DNA from: Trissonchulus latispiculum
Lineage: Eukaryota; Nematoda; Enoplea; Enoplida; Ironidae
Reading direction: 5' to 3'
NCBI GenBank assembly: GCA_030248195.1
Contig: JASAND010006520.1
Location: 1-64,000 of the forward strand
Length of the DNA stretch: 64,000 bases
Shown here piece by piece: positions 18,901 through 24,899 of this stretch. Numbering within the stretch: the stretch's first letter is position 1; the number at the start of each line of letters is the position of its first letter. A program made the translations under genes and the position numbers. The notes beneath the pieces are model-generated. The model saw only the letters and a list, made by a program, of their open reading frames with translations. It made no database searches and was not told where the DNA came from.

Positions 18901-21307
18901 ACCTAAGAAATACGAGAAAAGGGAGGACATCCCCATCGAAGGCCCCCTATACCTAACCAACACTATATGGGATCGCTTAATAGAACAACAAGAAAATGAT
19001 ATCTTCTTTGCCGCCATTAAGAAATATCTTGTCCACGATATCCTGCCCCTAGATTTCACCAAAGCAGTTAAGATTGCAGCAGCAGCCACAGAATTCATCA
19101 TTGATGATGATGTCCTATACCGATTGTCTAAAACTCGAGAAGAAACCAACCGACAGCTTGCAGTACCTGTACCCCTCAGGAAGCATATATTGTTGGCTGC
19201 CCATGACAGCCCCTTTGCCGGACATTTAGGAATTGCCCGGACACATTCAAGGATACAAAGAAATTATTGGTGGCCCTCGTTGTGGGCCTCAGTTAGAGAC
19301 TGGGTGAACACCTGCAGGATCTGTATGGCACACAAAGCTCCTCATCGAAGGAAGAATGCCCATCTTCATACCATTCCTCCTACGGAACCTTTTGACCGGA
19401 TTCATGTGGACATTATGGACATGAGAAGACCATCAATCCACGGTCATCGATACGTAATCTCCTTCATAGATGCCTTTTCCAAATATGTAGTAGCCGTTCC
19501 CGTCCGAGTTGCCACTGCTTTGGTAACAGCCTACGTGTTTGTTGAGCACATTCTACTGAAATTTGGAGCCCCTCGAAAATTGGTTAGTGATCAAGGAGTC
19601 CAATTTGTATCAGCACTGAACAAAGCAATCTGTAAATTAGCCGATGTCAAGAAAGTGGAAACTACTAAATACAATCCTAGCAGCAACGGCCAAATAGAAC
19701 GTTGGCACCGCACCCTCAAACATATGTTACGCACCACTGTGCAAGAACACATAGATTGGGACAGAATGATCCCCTATTGTACTTTTGCCTACAACACTAG
19801 TGTGCATGCCTCAACCGGAGAAACACCATTCTATCTGGCACATGGATGGGATCCCACCCTGCCCAATAGCTACAAATTGATTACCCCAGCTGAGCTACAT
19901 CATGTTCCAGATTATGTCGCTCAAGTTTCCGAAGGATTAAGAAAGGCCTGGAAGTACGCAAGAGATCACATTCAAGCTGCCCAAATCACTCAGGAAAGAA
20001 ATTATAACCGCGGTGTTCGACAGATCACCTTCATGCCAGGAGATTTAGTAATGGTTCAAGCACCACAAAAGGCTGGACAAAATGTGAGTCACAAATTGAG
20101 ACCTTTCTATTGTGGGCCCTACCGGATTGTGGATGTTCACCCACCAGTTGCCGACCTCAGATTGGCCAACTCACGTAAGGCTCAGATACATAGAGTCAAC
20201 TTTAGACGGATGAAACCAGTCCCAGCACCTCATGTGCTCCCCCTGTCTCCAGAAGATCAATTAACTGAAGAAATGGAAGGAGACCCGAACCTTCATGCTG
20301 ACATCAGCTCAGATGAAGATCTTTTATCAACAGCCCCAACCTTGGGCTCTGAGCCTGAAAAGAAATCACGCACATCCAGAAGGAGAAGAACCCCCTCCCC
20401 AGATATAAGAAAACCTGTTGATCAGTATAGCGACATGGAAGACAACACCTCTGATCCCGAATTAATGGCGGAAGTTCTTGTGGAATTAACATGGGCCCCC
20501 ATAAACAATGATTGGTTGGAACTACAGGCCGAGCGACTAGGAGACGTCACCATCACTGCTAATCCGCACCTACAAGATTGGGGTCAAGAAAACCCCCTTA
20601 CCTATCCCACAGTGGTACTGGATGTCCGACCTGACGGAAACTGTTTCTATCGAGTAATAGCTGCCGCCCTTTACGGTGGCGAGCATCGTCACCCTACCGT
20701 CCGCGCATTAATGCGCGACTATTATGATCACCACCCTAAGATTCAGGACGCCATACAGCGAATGCAAGCTCCGGAACCCTATGATCCAGAGGTCATCTCA
20801 CGCCCTGGAACTTTTGCTACAGAGGTAGAAATTTTCCTTGCTGCTAGCATGTTAAACACCCCGATAGCAACCTATCTGAATCCAAAGGACAATTACTGGA
20901 AGTGGTTTAATCATACTCCCGAATTTCTAGGATCAGACGTTGACCCCGATCCTAGGTCAATCTATATATGGCATGTGAATAGGAATCATTACATGTTAGT
21001 GTTGGATATAGAGAAAGGACTGCTGAAGCCATTCCACACTACCAATCCGGAAATCATCAGATCCTGGTCCTATGCCCTGCGTCCCACTCCATCTCAGAGA
21101 ATAAAAGATGCTAATTCTTCACACCCTGCTGAAGCCCGCTCTTCCCCAGTACAGTCACAGCAGCCTCAGGTCTTTAGACCGTCACAGGAACCTCAAGATT
21201 CCAGACCTCACCGGGAAGCAGCATCACACGCCCGTGAAAACATCCGTTCATGGTCCTCAGTCTTGCGATCTGGTCGAACATACCAGAAACCCTACGGCCA
21301 GAAATAA
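9992..21307 (+). CDS. Gag-Env-Pol-OTU polyprotein of the giant retroelement
   Basis: One uninterrupted frame of 3771 residues. Domains in order: a Pro/Gly-rich start; a Gag capsid-like region about 74-240; a CCHC zinc knuckle (C315, C318, H323, C328); a long Pro/Gln/Asn-rich linker with two ~30-residue repeats (771-800, 835-865); a Lys/Arg-rich block about 950-1060. Then comes an envelope-like module (about 1134-1791): signal-peptide-like start at M1134, Cys-rich ectodomain, RSKR furin-type site at 1360-1363, hydrophobic fusion-peptide-like stretch, heptad helix, and a transmembrane segment at about 1769-1791. Next are an aspartic protease (DTG, D2020), RT (YIDD 2502-2505), RNase H (D2651), and integrase (HHCC from H3071, then D3140, D3200, E3236, and a GPY-type tail near 3373). 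Last is an OTU-type cysteine protease (DGNC with C3551, H3666). Pol order is Ty3/gypsy. Env between Gag and Pol, and the OTU tail, are unusual. It is probably processed by its own protease; a spliced env mRNA is likely. Confidence 0.9.
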   Translation: MDQFDPADDNGNGPPNMGPQHGPPGPPGGPPPPFNPQMPQLMFPQVPMMPNGNIEDLLGQLRDSIQNQAIAASYRDMPIYSGKDHENFDDHLVNFERFSQRLNLDDYQKVMNISSTLRGRAAEIFKCMPRGAMQQNDWEASVRALREVMIPPMTDMHATAKLFSIRQAPHESVADYSLRLQKYARIAWEDRADPDMLEDIKLKTFLIGLRNEFKPHVPMDTADYSQAFKKAREAEGVYPGEGTPAFLEVDPEAAASSANFTGPALLNTISSLVQSTAVLANEIKEIKISSPERSKPASPPQRGSDKIPFPNDFRCFNCGRAGHSKRECRSPGGGAYRPRTDYPGPPRNNYNNNNNRSNGNPNNYRPNNGQSRYPQNGNGMNRNYNDRYQPRNGPPGQQQQQYPQPRPQWNRNEERNAAEAVHAPYGSRFADVGQQRNPPPMIQVIGAEPERRTAYFPPENSSLPIQIYQLEQEIKDLGGQSFSIPPYVKIEQPKEKSTYTLSVEKNSVDPETERLNRELYSLPMYQKPMSVTYPRNHRLEEPQTIEYGYPSHVKQRLSQDLSTTPSSTEKSSEQENSPEPSVREMTQKTQSSMKKSSGPYDNDQRRNPVRGQSLGRGRGLRRSPRCHDFTQTYPAPRFQSVPPSDALAIGLGEAVREFRIQLGLPPTPQIGPVLSHQDNGIVSLYPNPVSAVPRPNPQIDIPTVMQSAQKVLAHGSMAMDLLHAPLVPETELMNQEQPKEQIQRAQIQSPVPIRPGPDCYPEPPPMDMGPVIKFARRVLDRFGEMLTEEELLRILDPNIFITQNGTLSPPQLEYQITDLIKHPEKSKFKPIDQEAIYEVSRRILKRLGRSVSDEEFYCCLDSDILEAPEESPHAGRLDLWVENLLNPLIPLTLGLRDDNKENIDPLSHGETIGLFQGKLIQNDLMDSPTDTTSSDMSEESDEELEDATKKLKSRRVRVKLNAVEPTVIKTRKNRKSKKKKKKVINKIKKAIGEVHIPESDLCPQDIKFLRRLLKDVRSKERKRAQKEERRVWQLKRERERSWESYQQFLLARARMEALHPIRRTTDSPPSPRRKIPSTSHKNSPRSSSVPATIRLPKEEKNPPPFPDEHNEPSKPKPPNKVKGSISLPFPILVMWITFGLMIAMLVPCIQAQGSEDYFTQKAKAMNTMVSTKWGLALSPKGLMATYTKTEYVPILIHMKMPKPPSTKRMKAWLSFCALCEKHSDEVPEHLASRCDQCGHNPEKDNGVSCSACNIPYANATKQMREHCKACTTYGQRVNNWLRDCPHELHLNGLIHKITEEYHEMYSGILNTRYYSAVMKIICDKSPILCNTSQPKYQDYNESLYADHGYQHVKSKFPLQRSKRAVGTIIGIIGLGMSISNTVNLGSIKDKVDAIIEATQKLDEQVIAHTEALEKIVETNEQVYAFMHYSLQELLGLINAARCEALTLSTQVHYSLIVSNFEHSLKHSIDSVMAAGLDGRISPSLINYKIIRDIVKNHAQLNQTILRDEPSLIYRFGKIYPVRMDIRKLLFGFIMEIPTPTREDVAPIYEVSNVGYNDPSNQAQMKAPVPRFVRHEVTHRSSEFSEVKLGECQSSPGLWVCGPESLISTPQSACLKAIVSATPIDSANCRQQMMVKVLTPDTDFASTPAGVLIRTSHPEIMLTQTPQLQHVSRGETISVPSNGVIWLEHGTYNHIIVGDLVLTSAIEVVQYSAPLITYRVPFEAPDLGVVPIQFTDLERAEYENRAVKKLLEKHHRTAPLVIHPLNMNVWTGFIIILILVAVGIIVTIWFSPCMSEFRENLLQRMRGSCFGLGQRLSRIGTGTQRVPTSPPTSPPNSSSPSGPRSQSPLLERPLHPIHAIAEGRARGARPRSYVHAPGRGQLRFEDIPLEPLPPYPPHSPESGYPNPIRPRRPLLSGPEEDHQGDEPFHQLHQYRAGSYERESPPLRAASPDIGRAGARALTPPPYQGNRSRDPSSGRRSRDRVFSLQDIPEHLSEYRSPSASPLLMDISLHGVVMTALLDTGANITVISDSMVKKNKLPTIELEKPRWSLSATGHRMNINRKVEGKITFPGSPTYPPVPHTFFVSENAPQDILLGTDFLAKFHASFEISVHTNEIKIHSTHPPGTFSIPISTPQHPLETAYRVTLMENFTLPARSRAIINAMVEIPPDVILNVEGDFDPHPHKFNSPHHPDRPLACLPARVRLDSKHIVIYLENYSRDPIKLYANECVGSVTPQVPDRNHLKGDAEDGCQFYYIRTPNQGVLHLNHVMDYSEEEFPRITPKVKQGQLLNYDDLPEVFKEMPRPSALLTEQEIDQFCESLMKNEKVFSHHPYDVGKCSVFQATINTGTNSPLYSPPYRLPVHLRETLLEELKEMLKHGFIRPSQSPWASPMLYVPKPNGKWRLCVDFRRINQVSQPDIYPLPRIDDILAALRGANYFSTLDLNKGFNQIELDEESRAKAAFNTFHGQFEYNVLPFGLKSAPGNFQRCMERVLGDLQWKKCIIYIDDILIFSKDFGEHLEIMQEIFDRLIAADLKLNTEKCSFLQTQVKYLGHTISAKGVEPLADRIKSIQEFAQPKCVKDVESFLGMCAYYAKFIKGFASLASPLYQLKKKENKFTWHAVHQKAFETLKQALQEAPVLAHPDIDRPFVLHTDASDLGLGAVLSQEQEDGKEHPVAYAARSLKKHEKNYSTHDKECLAIKFGIQHFRHFLYGGPPFLVVTDHSALRWLMTAPPQNSRLARWRVELSEYTFDIKHRPGKDNSNADGLSRNPLFRDIAGPKPNPPLNIRVITPPVEPEVADGLIGAINCLIACHPIPGRQVMMARKRLQLVPSSEHSIDELSEQMQSIDLRTLDEVEAEAALSSLQKPRKGAQLAVNLPNAQERKDLDIQSSSHEGKSLGVQDIAAEPGHIDSNSTPSQKNEGLEDNPLEDEHEEAHKGSNQHSPKSLSSGSWDADFFASKPVDDTDQPEIPVAPKKYEKREDIPIEGPLYLTNTIWDRLIEQQENDIFFAAIKKYLVHDILPLDFTKAVKIAAAATEFIIDDDVLYRLSKTREETNRQLAVPVPLRKHILLAAHDSPFAGHLGIARTHSRIQRNYWWPSLWASVRDWVNTCRICMAHKAPHRRKNAHLHTIPPTEPFDRIHVDIMDMRRPSIHGHRYVISFIDAFSKYVVAVPVRVATALVTAYVFVEHILLKFGAPRKLVSDQGVQFVSALNKAICKLADVKKVETTKYNPSSNGQIERWHRTLKHMLRTTVQEHIDWDRMIPYCTFAYNTSVHASTGETPFYLAHGWDPTLPNSYKLITPAELHHVPDYVAQVSEGLRKAWKYARDHIQAAQITQERNYNRGVRQITFMPGDLVMVQAPQKAGQNVSHKLRPFYCGPYRIVDVHPPVADLRLANSRKAQIHRVNFRRMKPVPAPHVLPLSPEDQLTEEMEGDPNLHADISSDEDLLSTAPTLGSEPEKKSRTSRRRRTPSPDIRKPVDQYSDMEDNTSDPELMAEVLVELTWAPINNDWLELQAERLGDVTITANPHLQDWGQENPLTYPTVVLDVRPDGNCFYRVIAAALYGGEHRHPTVRALMRDYYDHHPKIQDAIQRMQAPEPYDPEVISRPGTFATEVEIFLAASMLNTPIATYLNPKDNYWKWFNHTPEFLGSDVDPDPRSIYIWHVNRNHYMLVLDIEKGLLKPFHTTNPEIIRSWSYALRPTPSQRIKDANSSHPAEARSSPVQSQQPQVFRPSQEPQDSRPHREAASHARENIRSWSSVLRSGRTYQKPYGQK
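13365..13393 (+). promoter_or_regulatory. candidate splice acceptor and start codon for a spliced env mRNA
   Basis: A pyrimidine-rich tract followed by 'catcctag' gives an acceptor AG at 13387-13388. Three nucleotides on, ATG at 13391 opens a textbook signal peptide (MWITFGLM... ending near a CIQAQ cleavage-type site). The motif lies in frame inside the long polyprotein, so a spliced transcript starting here would place the envelope module in the secretory pathway. Errantiviruses and retroviruses are known to make Env by splicing; use of this site is inferred. Confidence 0.45.
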
Positions 21308-21327
21308 TGTATCAGTAAAAATGTATG

Positions 21328-21360
21328 ATGGGGGAGAACTCAATACAAGTTCTCGCCCCG
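21328..21360 (+). other. stem-loop after the polyprotein stop
   Basis: The arms 'gggggagaact' and 'agttctcgcccc' pair around the loop 'caataca', with one bulge. The stem starts ~22 nt after the TAA. Its purine-rich left arm could also act as a polypurine tract. Either role (RNA stability or packaging, or plus-strand priming) is conjecture. Confidence 0.4.
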
Positions 21361-22149
21361 GGAACGAATCATTGAGGAGATAAAAGAATGCTGCTAGGTT
21401 TTATCTGTAAGAGATTTAATTTCAATACTAGTTTTGGTCTAAAAGGTACAATATAACGTGCAATCCAAAACGAGTCTTATCCTCAAACTATTACAAATAA
21501 ATTAAAATATTATTTAGTTTTTTATAAACAACAATGTCCTCAATTTCGTTCCCATCTGATAACAAAGAAAATTACAAAAAAAGTATAAAATATGTAAAAT
21601 ATGCTATAAAAAGAAACATTTTGTCAGGAAAATAATTAGAAGTGTGTTGATTGTGTAAAAAGAAAACGTGTCAAGTTTACAGAGAAGAGAAAGGTTGTTT
21701 TGGAAAAGGTCTGTAATAAATATAAGTCATTTGGGATTTGTCATGTAATGCTAGTAATTGTAAGCCAGAGTTGCCAGGGGAGATAAACTCCCTCCGTTTC
21801 ACGCCTATTATATGTTGTATGCTATTGTTGTGCCCATCATTGTGTGCCAATTGTATAAGGGATAATGTTAATTGTGTAATATGTAATCTTTTGTGGTCCA
21901 CAGGAGAGGAGATGTATGATATCATGGGAAAATCTTAGTTATCTGTAGTATAACATTTGCATACCGGTTATTATCGTGCTGAAGCTCTGATATGGTTAAA
22001 TTTATAATGGCAGCAGAGTACCAGATTCAAAAGGTTGTTACCCTTCATCGAGCACTCTTCACAGGGTTGATATCCCTCAAGCAAATTCAATAGGGTTGAT
22101 ATCCCTAAGTTCACCTGCACGCAGACGGACTGGAAAGGTTCTGTATGTA

Positions 22150-22178
22150 AAAAGTAATCTAAAATTCGTTATTTTAGA
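22150..22178 (+). promoter_or_regulatory. splice acceptor directly before the NADAR ORF
   Basis: A T-rich tract ends in 'attttag' with AG at 22176-22177, and the ORF's ATG starts at 22179, leaving a one-nucleotide leader. That arrangement suggests the ORF is translated from a spliced subgenomic mRNA. The donor was not identified. Confidence 0.5.
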
Positions 22179-23294
22179 ATGAATCAACTCCAGTTGCACC
22201 TCAGTGCGTTGGATGAGTTGAGGAAGTTGCATATCTTCCAGCTTCCCTACATGCCGGAAAATCCCGGAACCTTTCTTTGGATTAGAAGTGACGCCGATTC
22301 CCACCGGGCCCTCTCAAACTTCGCGAAACATCCCGGAAGAGATGTTAATGACCGACCCATCATGATACGACATCTCAAGAAAGAACGAACCACAGTAGAG
22401 CACGCATATCAGGTGCTCCTGGCAGATCTAACAGGTGCTTTCAAGGTGTCGAAAGACATCTTGAAACAGGAAAGGCCCCAAGATGCCAAACAGAAGGGCA
22501 AGGATCAAATCGATCTCAGCCGTTTACTCCCCTATCCCTATTCCTATTTACCCTTCAAGGTCCTAGTGATGGCAGGCATCCTGCTATCCAAGTTCTCAAT
22601 GCCTTATTTCCGAGAGCAGCTCATGGCCACCGGAAATCGCCGACTAATGGAAGCCACCGGTGATATCTTCTGGGGCATCGGCGAGGAGCTGTTTGACCTC
22701 AGATGCGAGGAGTTTAGTTCCTCAAAAGAGGAGGCCGACCAGCGAGTCATTGATGTAGCCCGTCAGAAGCAGGCTGCCAATATCCTTGGGCAGCTGTTGG
22801 AATTTTACCGGGCATATCTAAAGGATCCCGAAGGGCTCTATCCTGCCAGCCCACGCGTTGTTATCGTCGGAGGCTGTGCACTTCAGAACAACCAAATCAT
22901 AGATGTTCTGAAGGAGATCAGCGGATGCAGCGATCCTCTCCTTATCCCGATCCACAAGGCCAATCCGGCCCGATGTCTCCGGGTGGTTAACGCCATCCGC
23001 TCCCCCATTCTCACCAAAATTCTGGTCCTCCCAGAAATCACCATTGTTCGTGAAACAGTGGAGAAAATGGACGTTGGCGCCGTCTATCAGGCAGAGGCCA
23101 ACAAGCTCTCAGAAGCTCTCAGTCAGACCAATCAGGGCTATCAGGAGCCCTTCCCTATGGTCAGGGCCTTCCCCACCATAGTGTATGTCCCGGACTCTGG
23201 TAACCCTACCGAAGTTATGAAACGGAATCCTGGTTGGGCTGCTTTGACCTGGGGGTGCTACACCTTCAGGTCTGATGGTACGCACTTCCGCTAA
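22179..23294 (+). CDS. NADAR (YbiA-like) domain protein, accessory ORF of the retroelement
   Basis: A 371-codon frame. Residues about 41-215 match the NADAR/DUF1768 pattern: 'ALSNFAKHP' (46-48 SNF), 'TVEHAYQ' (E74, H75, Q78), 'FREQLMATGNRRLMEATGDIFWGIGE' reduced here to its key parts (L-x-A-T-G at 148-152, E158, D162, W165, G166), and 'NILGQLLEFYR' near 201-211, the usual closing helix. The Lys that commonly follows the EH-x-x-Q motif is not seen. NADAR enzymes are N-glycosidases that act on ADP-ribosylated substrates, including ADP-ribosyl-guanine made by DarT-type enzymes. Residues 224-371 form a second region with 'RVVIVGGCA', weakly like the start of an SGNH-type fold; I do not recognise it firmly. 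The ORF follows the polyprotein by 870 bp and starts right after a splice acceptor. Membership in the retroelement is inferred from position, since no 3' LTR was found to close it. Confidence 0.7.
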   Translation: MNQLQLHLSALDELRKLHIFQLPYMPENPGTFLWIRSDADSHRALSNFAKHPGRDVNDRPIMIRHLKKERTTVEHAYQVLLADLTGAFKVSKDILKQERPQDAKQKGKDQIDLSRLLPYPYSYLPFKVLVMAGILLSKFSMPYFREQLMATGNRRLMEATGDIFWGIGEELFDLRCEEFSSSKEEADQRVIDVARQKQAANILGQLLEFYRAYLKDPEGLYPASPRVVIVGGCALQNNQIIDVLKEISGCSDPLLIPIHKANPARCLRVVNAIRSPILTKILVLPEITIVRETVEKMDVGAVYQAEANKLSEALSQTNQGYQEPFPMVRAFPTIVYVPDSGNPTEVMKRNPGWAALTWGCYTFRSDGTHFR

Positions 23295-23369
23295 AAGGAC
23301 ACTTTTCTATATTTGTTCAGTTTATAAATTGGGGTCATATATTGTGTTAAAGCTGTATTTAAACGTTGA

Positions 23370-23400
23370 AATAAAGGTGATAGAAATTATCTGAAATAAA
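23370..23400 (+). terminator. two polyadenylation signals
   Basis: AATAAA occurs at 23370-23375 and 23395-23400 inside a short direct duplication ('gaaataaaggtgatag'), 76 and 101 bp after the NADAR stop. They are plausible 3' ends for the accessory mRNA. Confidence 0.45.
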
Positions 23401-23689
23401 GGTGATAGGATTCTGACCTATTCTCAAAAAACCAAAGTTTAAATATTGTTCCAGTTCTTTGTGTTCAAACCAAAAATATTTATTTTAAAATCATTTAATA
23501 GCTCAAGCTAATTCTTACTTTTATTATGTACAATATGAACTAATGCAAACTTAAAAATCCTTGAAAGTTAAACAAATAATTCAAGGTTTTTAAATTCTAA
23601 CTTTTTTATAATTTTTACTAATTACTATGTATGTATGTTTACGCTGAGCTAAAGAAAAGTAAAGTAATTTAAAGTTCGTTTACTGTATA

Positions 23690-23930
23690 AGTGCCAATGA
23701 ATTTGAGTAATTTCATAGGGCGTTTTATGAGTTTTAGTAAGTGCATATGAATTTGCGCAAATTCATAAAACGTCGTATGAATTTTAGCAAGTGCATATGA
23801 ATTTGCTTAAATTCATAAAACGTCGTATGAATTTGATTAAGTGCATGGGACGTTTATGAATTTGCGCAACTGCATAAACGACCCATGCACTTAAGCAAGT
23901 GCATGGGATAAGCAAGTGCATGGTTTTTCA
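23690..23930. repeat. 50-bp tandem repeat with internal palindromes
   Basis: 'gtgcatatga' or 'gtgcatggga' recurs at 23741, 23791 and 23841 with period 50. Each unit contains 'atgaatttgcgcaaattcat'-type dyad symmetry. The last part breaks up into 'aagcaagtgcatgg' repeats. The flanking 23401-23690 is AT-rich with nothing recognised. Confidence 0.7.
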
Positions 23931-23982
23931 ATCTTTATACGACATTACCACCAAGAGTCCATGATTTTCTCCTATATATTAA

Positions 23983-24591
23983 AGAAGAGTAGGCCGCTAG
24001 AGGGCTCCTCTTCTTGGCATTGCGTAACGGTGCTCCGACCACAATACGCGAATGTTCCCCCGTTTGGGGGGGGGGTCGACAAGCATACCCCCCTCCGTTT
24101 GGTGGGGGGAGGGTAGCCGAAAGTGGTCCCCGTTTAGTGTGGGGGGGCAGCCAAAAGGGGTCCCCGTTTGGTGGGGCGGGGCCGCTCAAGCAGGCTAAGT
24201 TTTGGTTGGCTGTTGGCGACCTCCCCCAAACGGGGACCACTTTTTGTGACCCCCCCCCCCAACGGGGACCTCTTTCAGAGACCCCCCCAAACGGGGACCC
24301 CTTTTTGGAAAAGAACAAAAACTACCGTTGGAAAAGAACAAAAACTACCGTAATCCTCTGTTCTACCCCCCTCCAAACGGAGGGGGGGTTTCTGCAATCT
24401 GATTGGCTGTTGGCTACCCCCCCCACCAAACGGGAACCTCTTTCCTGCTACCCCCCCCCCCCCCAAACGGAGGGGGGTATGCAATGTCGATTTGGTCGAC
24501 CCCCTCAAAAGGGGGAACATTCGCGTATTGTGGTCGGAGCACCGTTACGCAATGCAGTAAAGAGAAGCCCTCTAGTGGCTTACTCTTCCTC
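23983..24591. mobile_element. foldback MITE flanked by TTAA
   Basis: The arms of about 90 bp (23983-24075 and 24503-24591) are inverted copies sharing 'gcattgcgtaacggtgctcc' and the segment after it. TTAA lies on both sides (23979-23982, 24592-24595), a target site used by piggyBac-type elements. The interior alternates G and C tracts with repeated 'aaacggggacc' modules and codes for nothing; the apparent frames in it are artefacts. It sits 56 bp upstream of the serine-protease exon. Confidence 0.7.
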
Positions 24592-24647
24592 TTAATAATA
24601 GTGCAATTATGCGCTCTTGCTACCACCATTAAAAACTTTAATTATAG

Positions 24648-24899
24648 GGAGATTCTGGTGGTGCTGTGCTTCGTTCTGATGTCAACGGCCTACTGTACAT
24701 GCTTGGACTTAACAGCAAAACTGGCCAGGAGGTGCACACAGACCCGTCTGGAAAATTCATGGCTGCTCCTCATTTCAAAGGCAGTATCCCGTATTGTCCT
24801 TACAGACATGATACCTGCGGTATTTTGTTCCAAAGTATCGCTCCTGTGCTGAACTGGTTGAGAATCGTCTATGCCCTCATAGTGGTTTTATCCACTTGA
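24648..24899 (+). CDS. terminal exon of a chymotrypsin-type serine protease
   Basis: An acceptor 'ttaattatag' ends at 24647 and the next codons read GDSGGAVL, the catalytic-Ser motif of S1 peptidases. Then come 'LYMLGL', a typical strand after the active site, and 'CGILFQSIAPVLNWL', the usual closing strand and C-terminal helix, followed by a short hydrophobic tail and a TGA. The exon length is 252 nt with an in-phase start. His and Asp exons were not found upstream in the window; they may lie beyond the retroelement, or this may be a stranded exon. The hydrophobic tail could be a membrane or lipid-anchor signal. Confidence 0.6.
   Translation, partial: GDSGGAVLRSDVNGLLYMLGLNSKTGQEVHTDPSGKFMAAPHFKGSIPYCPYRHDTCGILFQSIAPVLNWLRIVYALIVVLST

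Larger units (their letters stand above)
21308..22178 (+). other. spacer between polyprotein and NADAR ORF
   Basis: The 870-bp stretch is non-coding and mostly AT-rich. It contains a stem-loop just after the stop, another acceptor-like site ending at 21902 ('gtccacag'), and a direct repeat of 'gggttgatatccct' at about 22054 and 22094. No LTR start was found here. Confidence 0.5.
9412..23400 (+). mobile_element. giant Ty3/gypsy-type retroelement with Gag-Env-Pol-OTU and NADAR ORFs
   Basis: From left to right: a 400-bp remnant of the 5' LTR ending at 9811, a primer-binding site near 9827, a single 11.3-kb frame (9992-21307), a hairpin, and a second ORF behind a splice acceptor (22179-23294) followed by two AATAAA signals. 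The 5' LTR is cut by the DNA transposon at 9411/9412. No 3' LTR was recognised downstream. The large intact frame argues that the copy is young. The internal region exceeds 13.5 kb. If both LTRs resemble the 6.1-kb solo LTR at 46625, a complete element would be about 25 kb; that figure is inference. The end coordinate is approximate. Confidence 0.8.

Noticed and set aside
24014..24595. A 193-codon frame
   Set aside because: It runs through the foldback MITE's repeated cggggacc modules and inverted arm.
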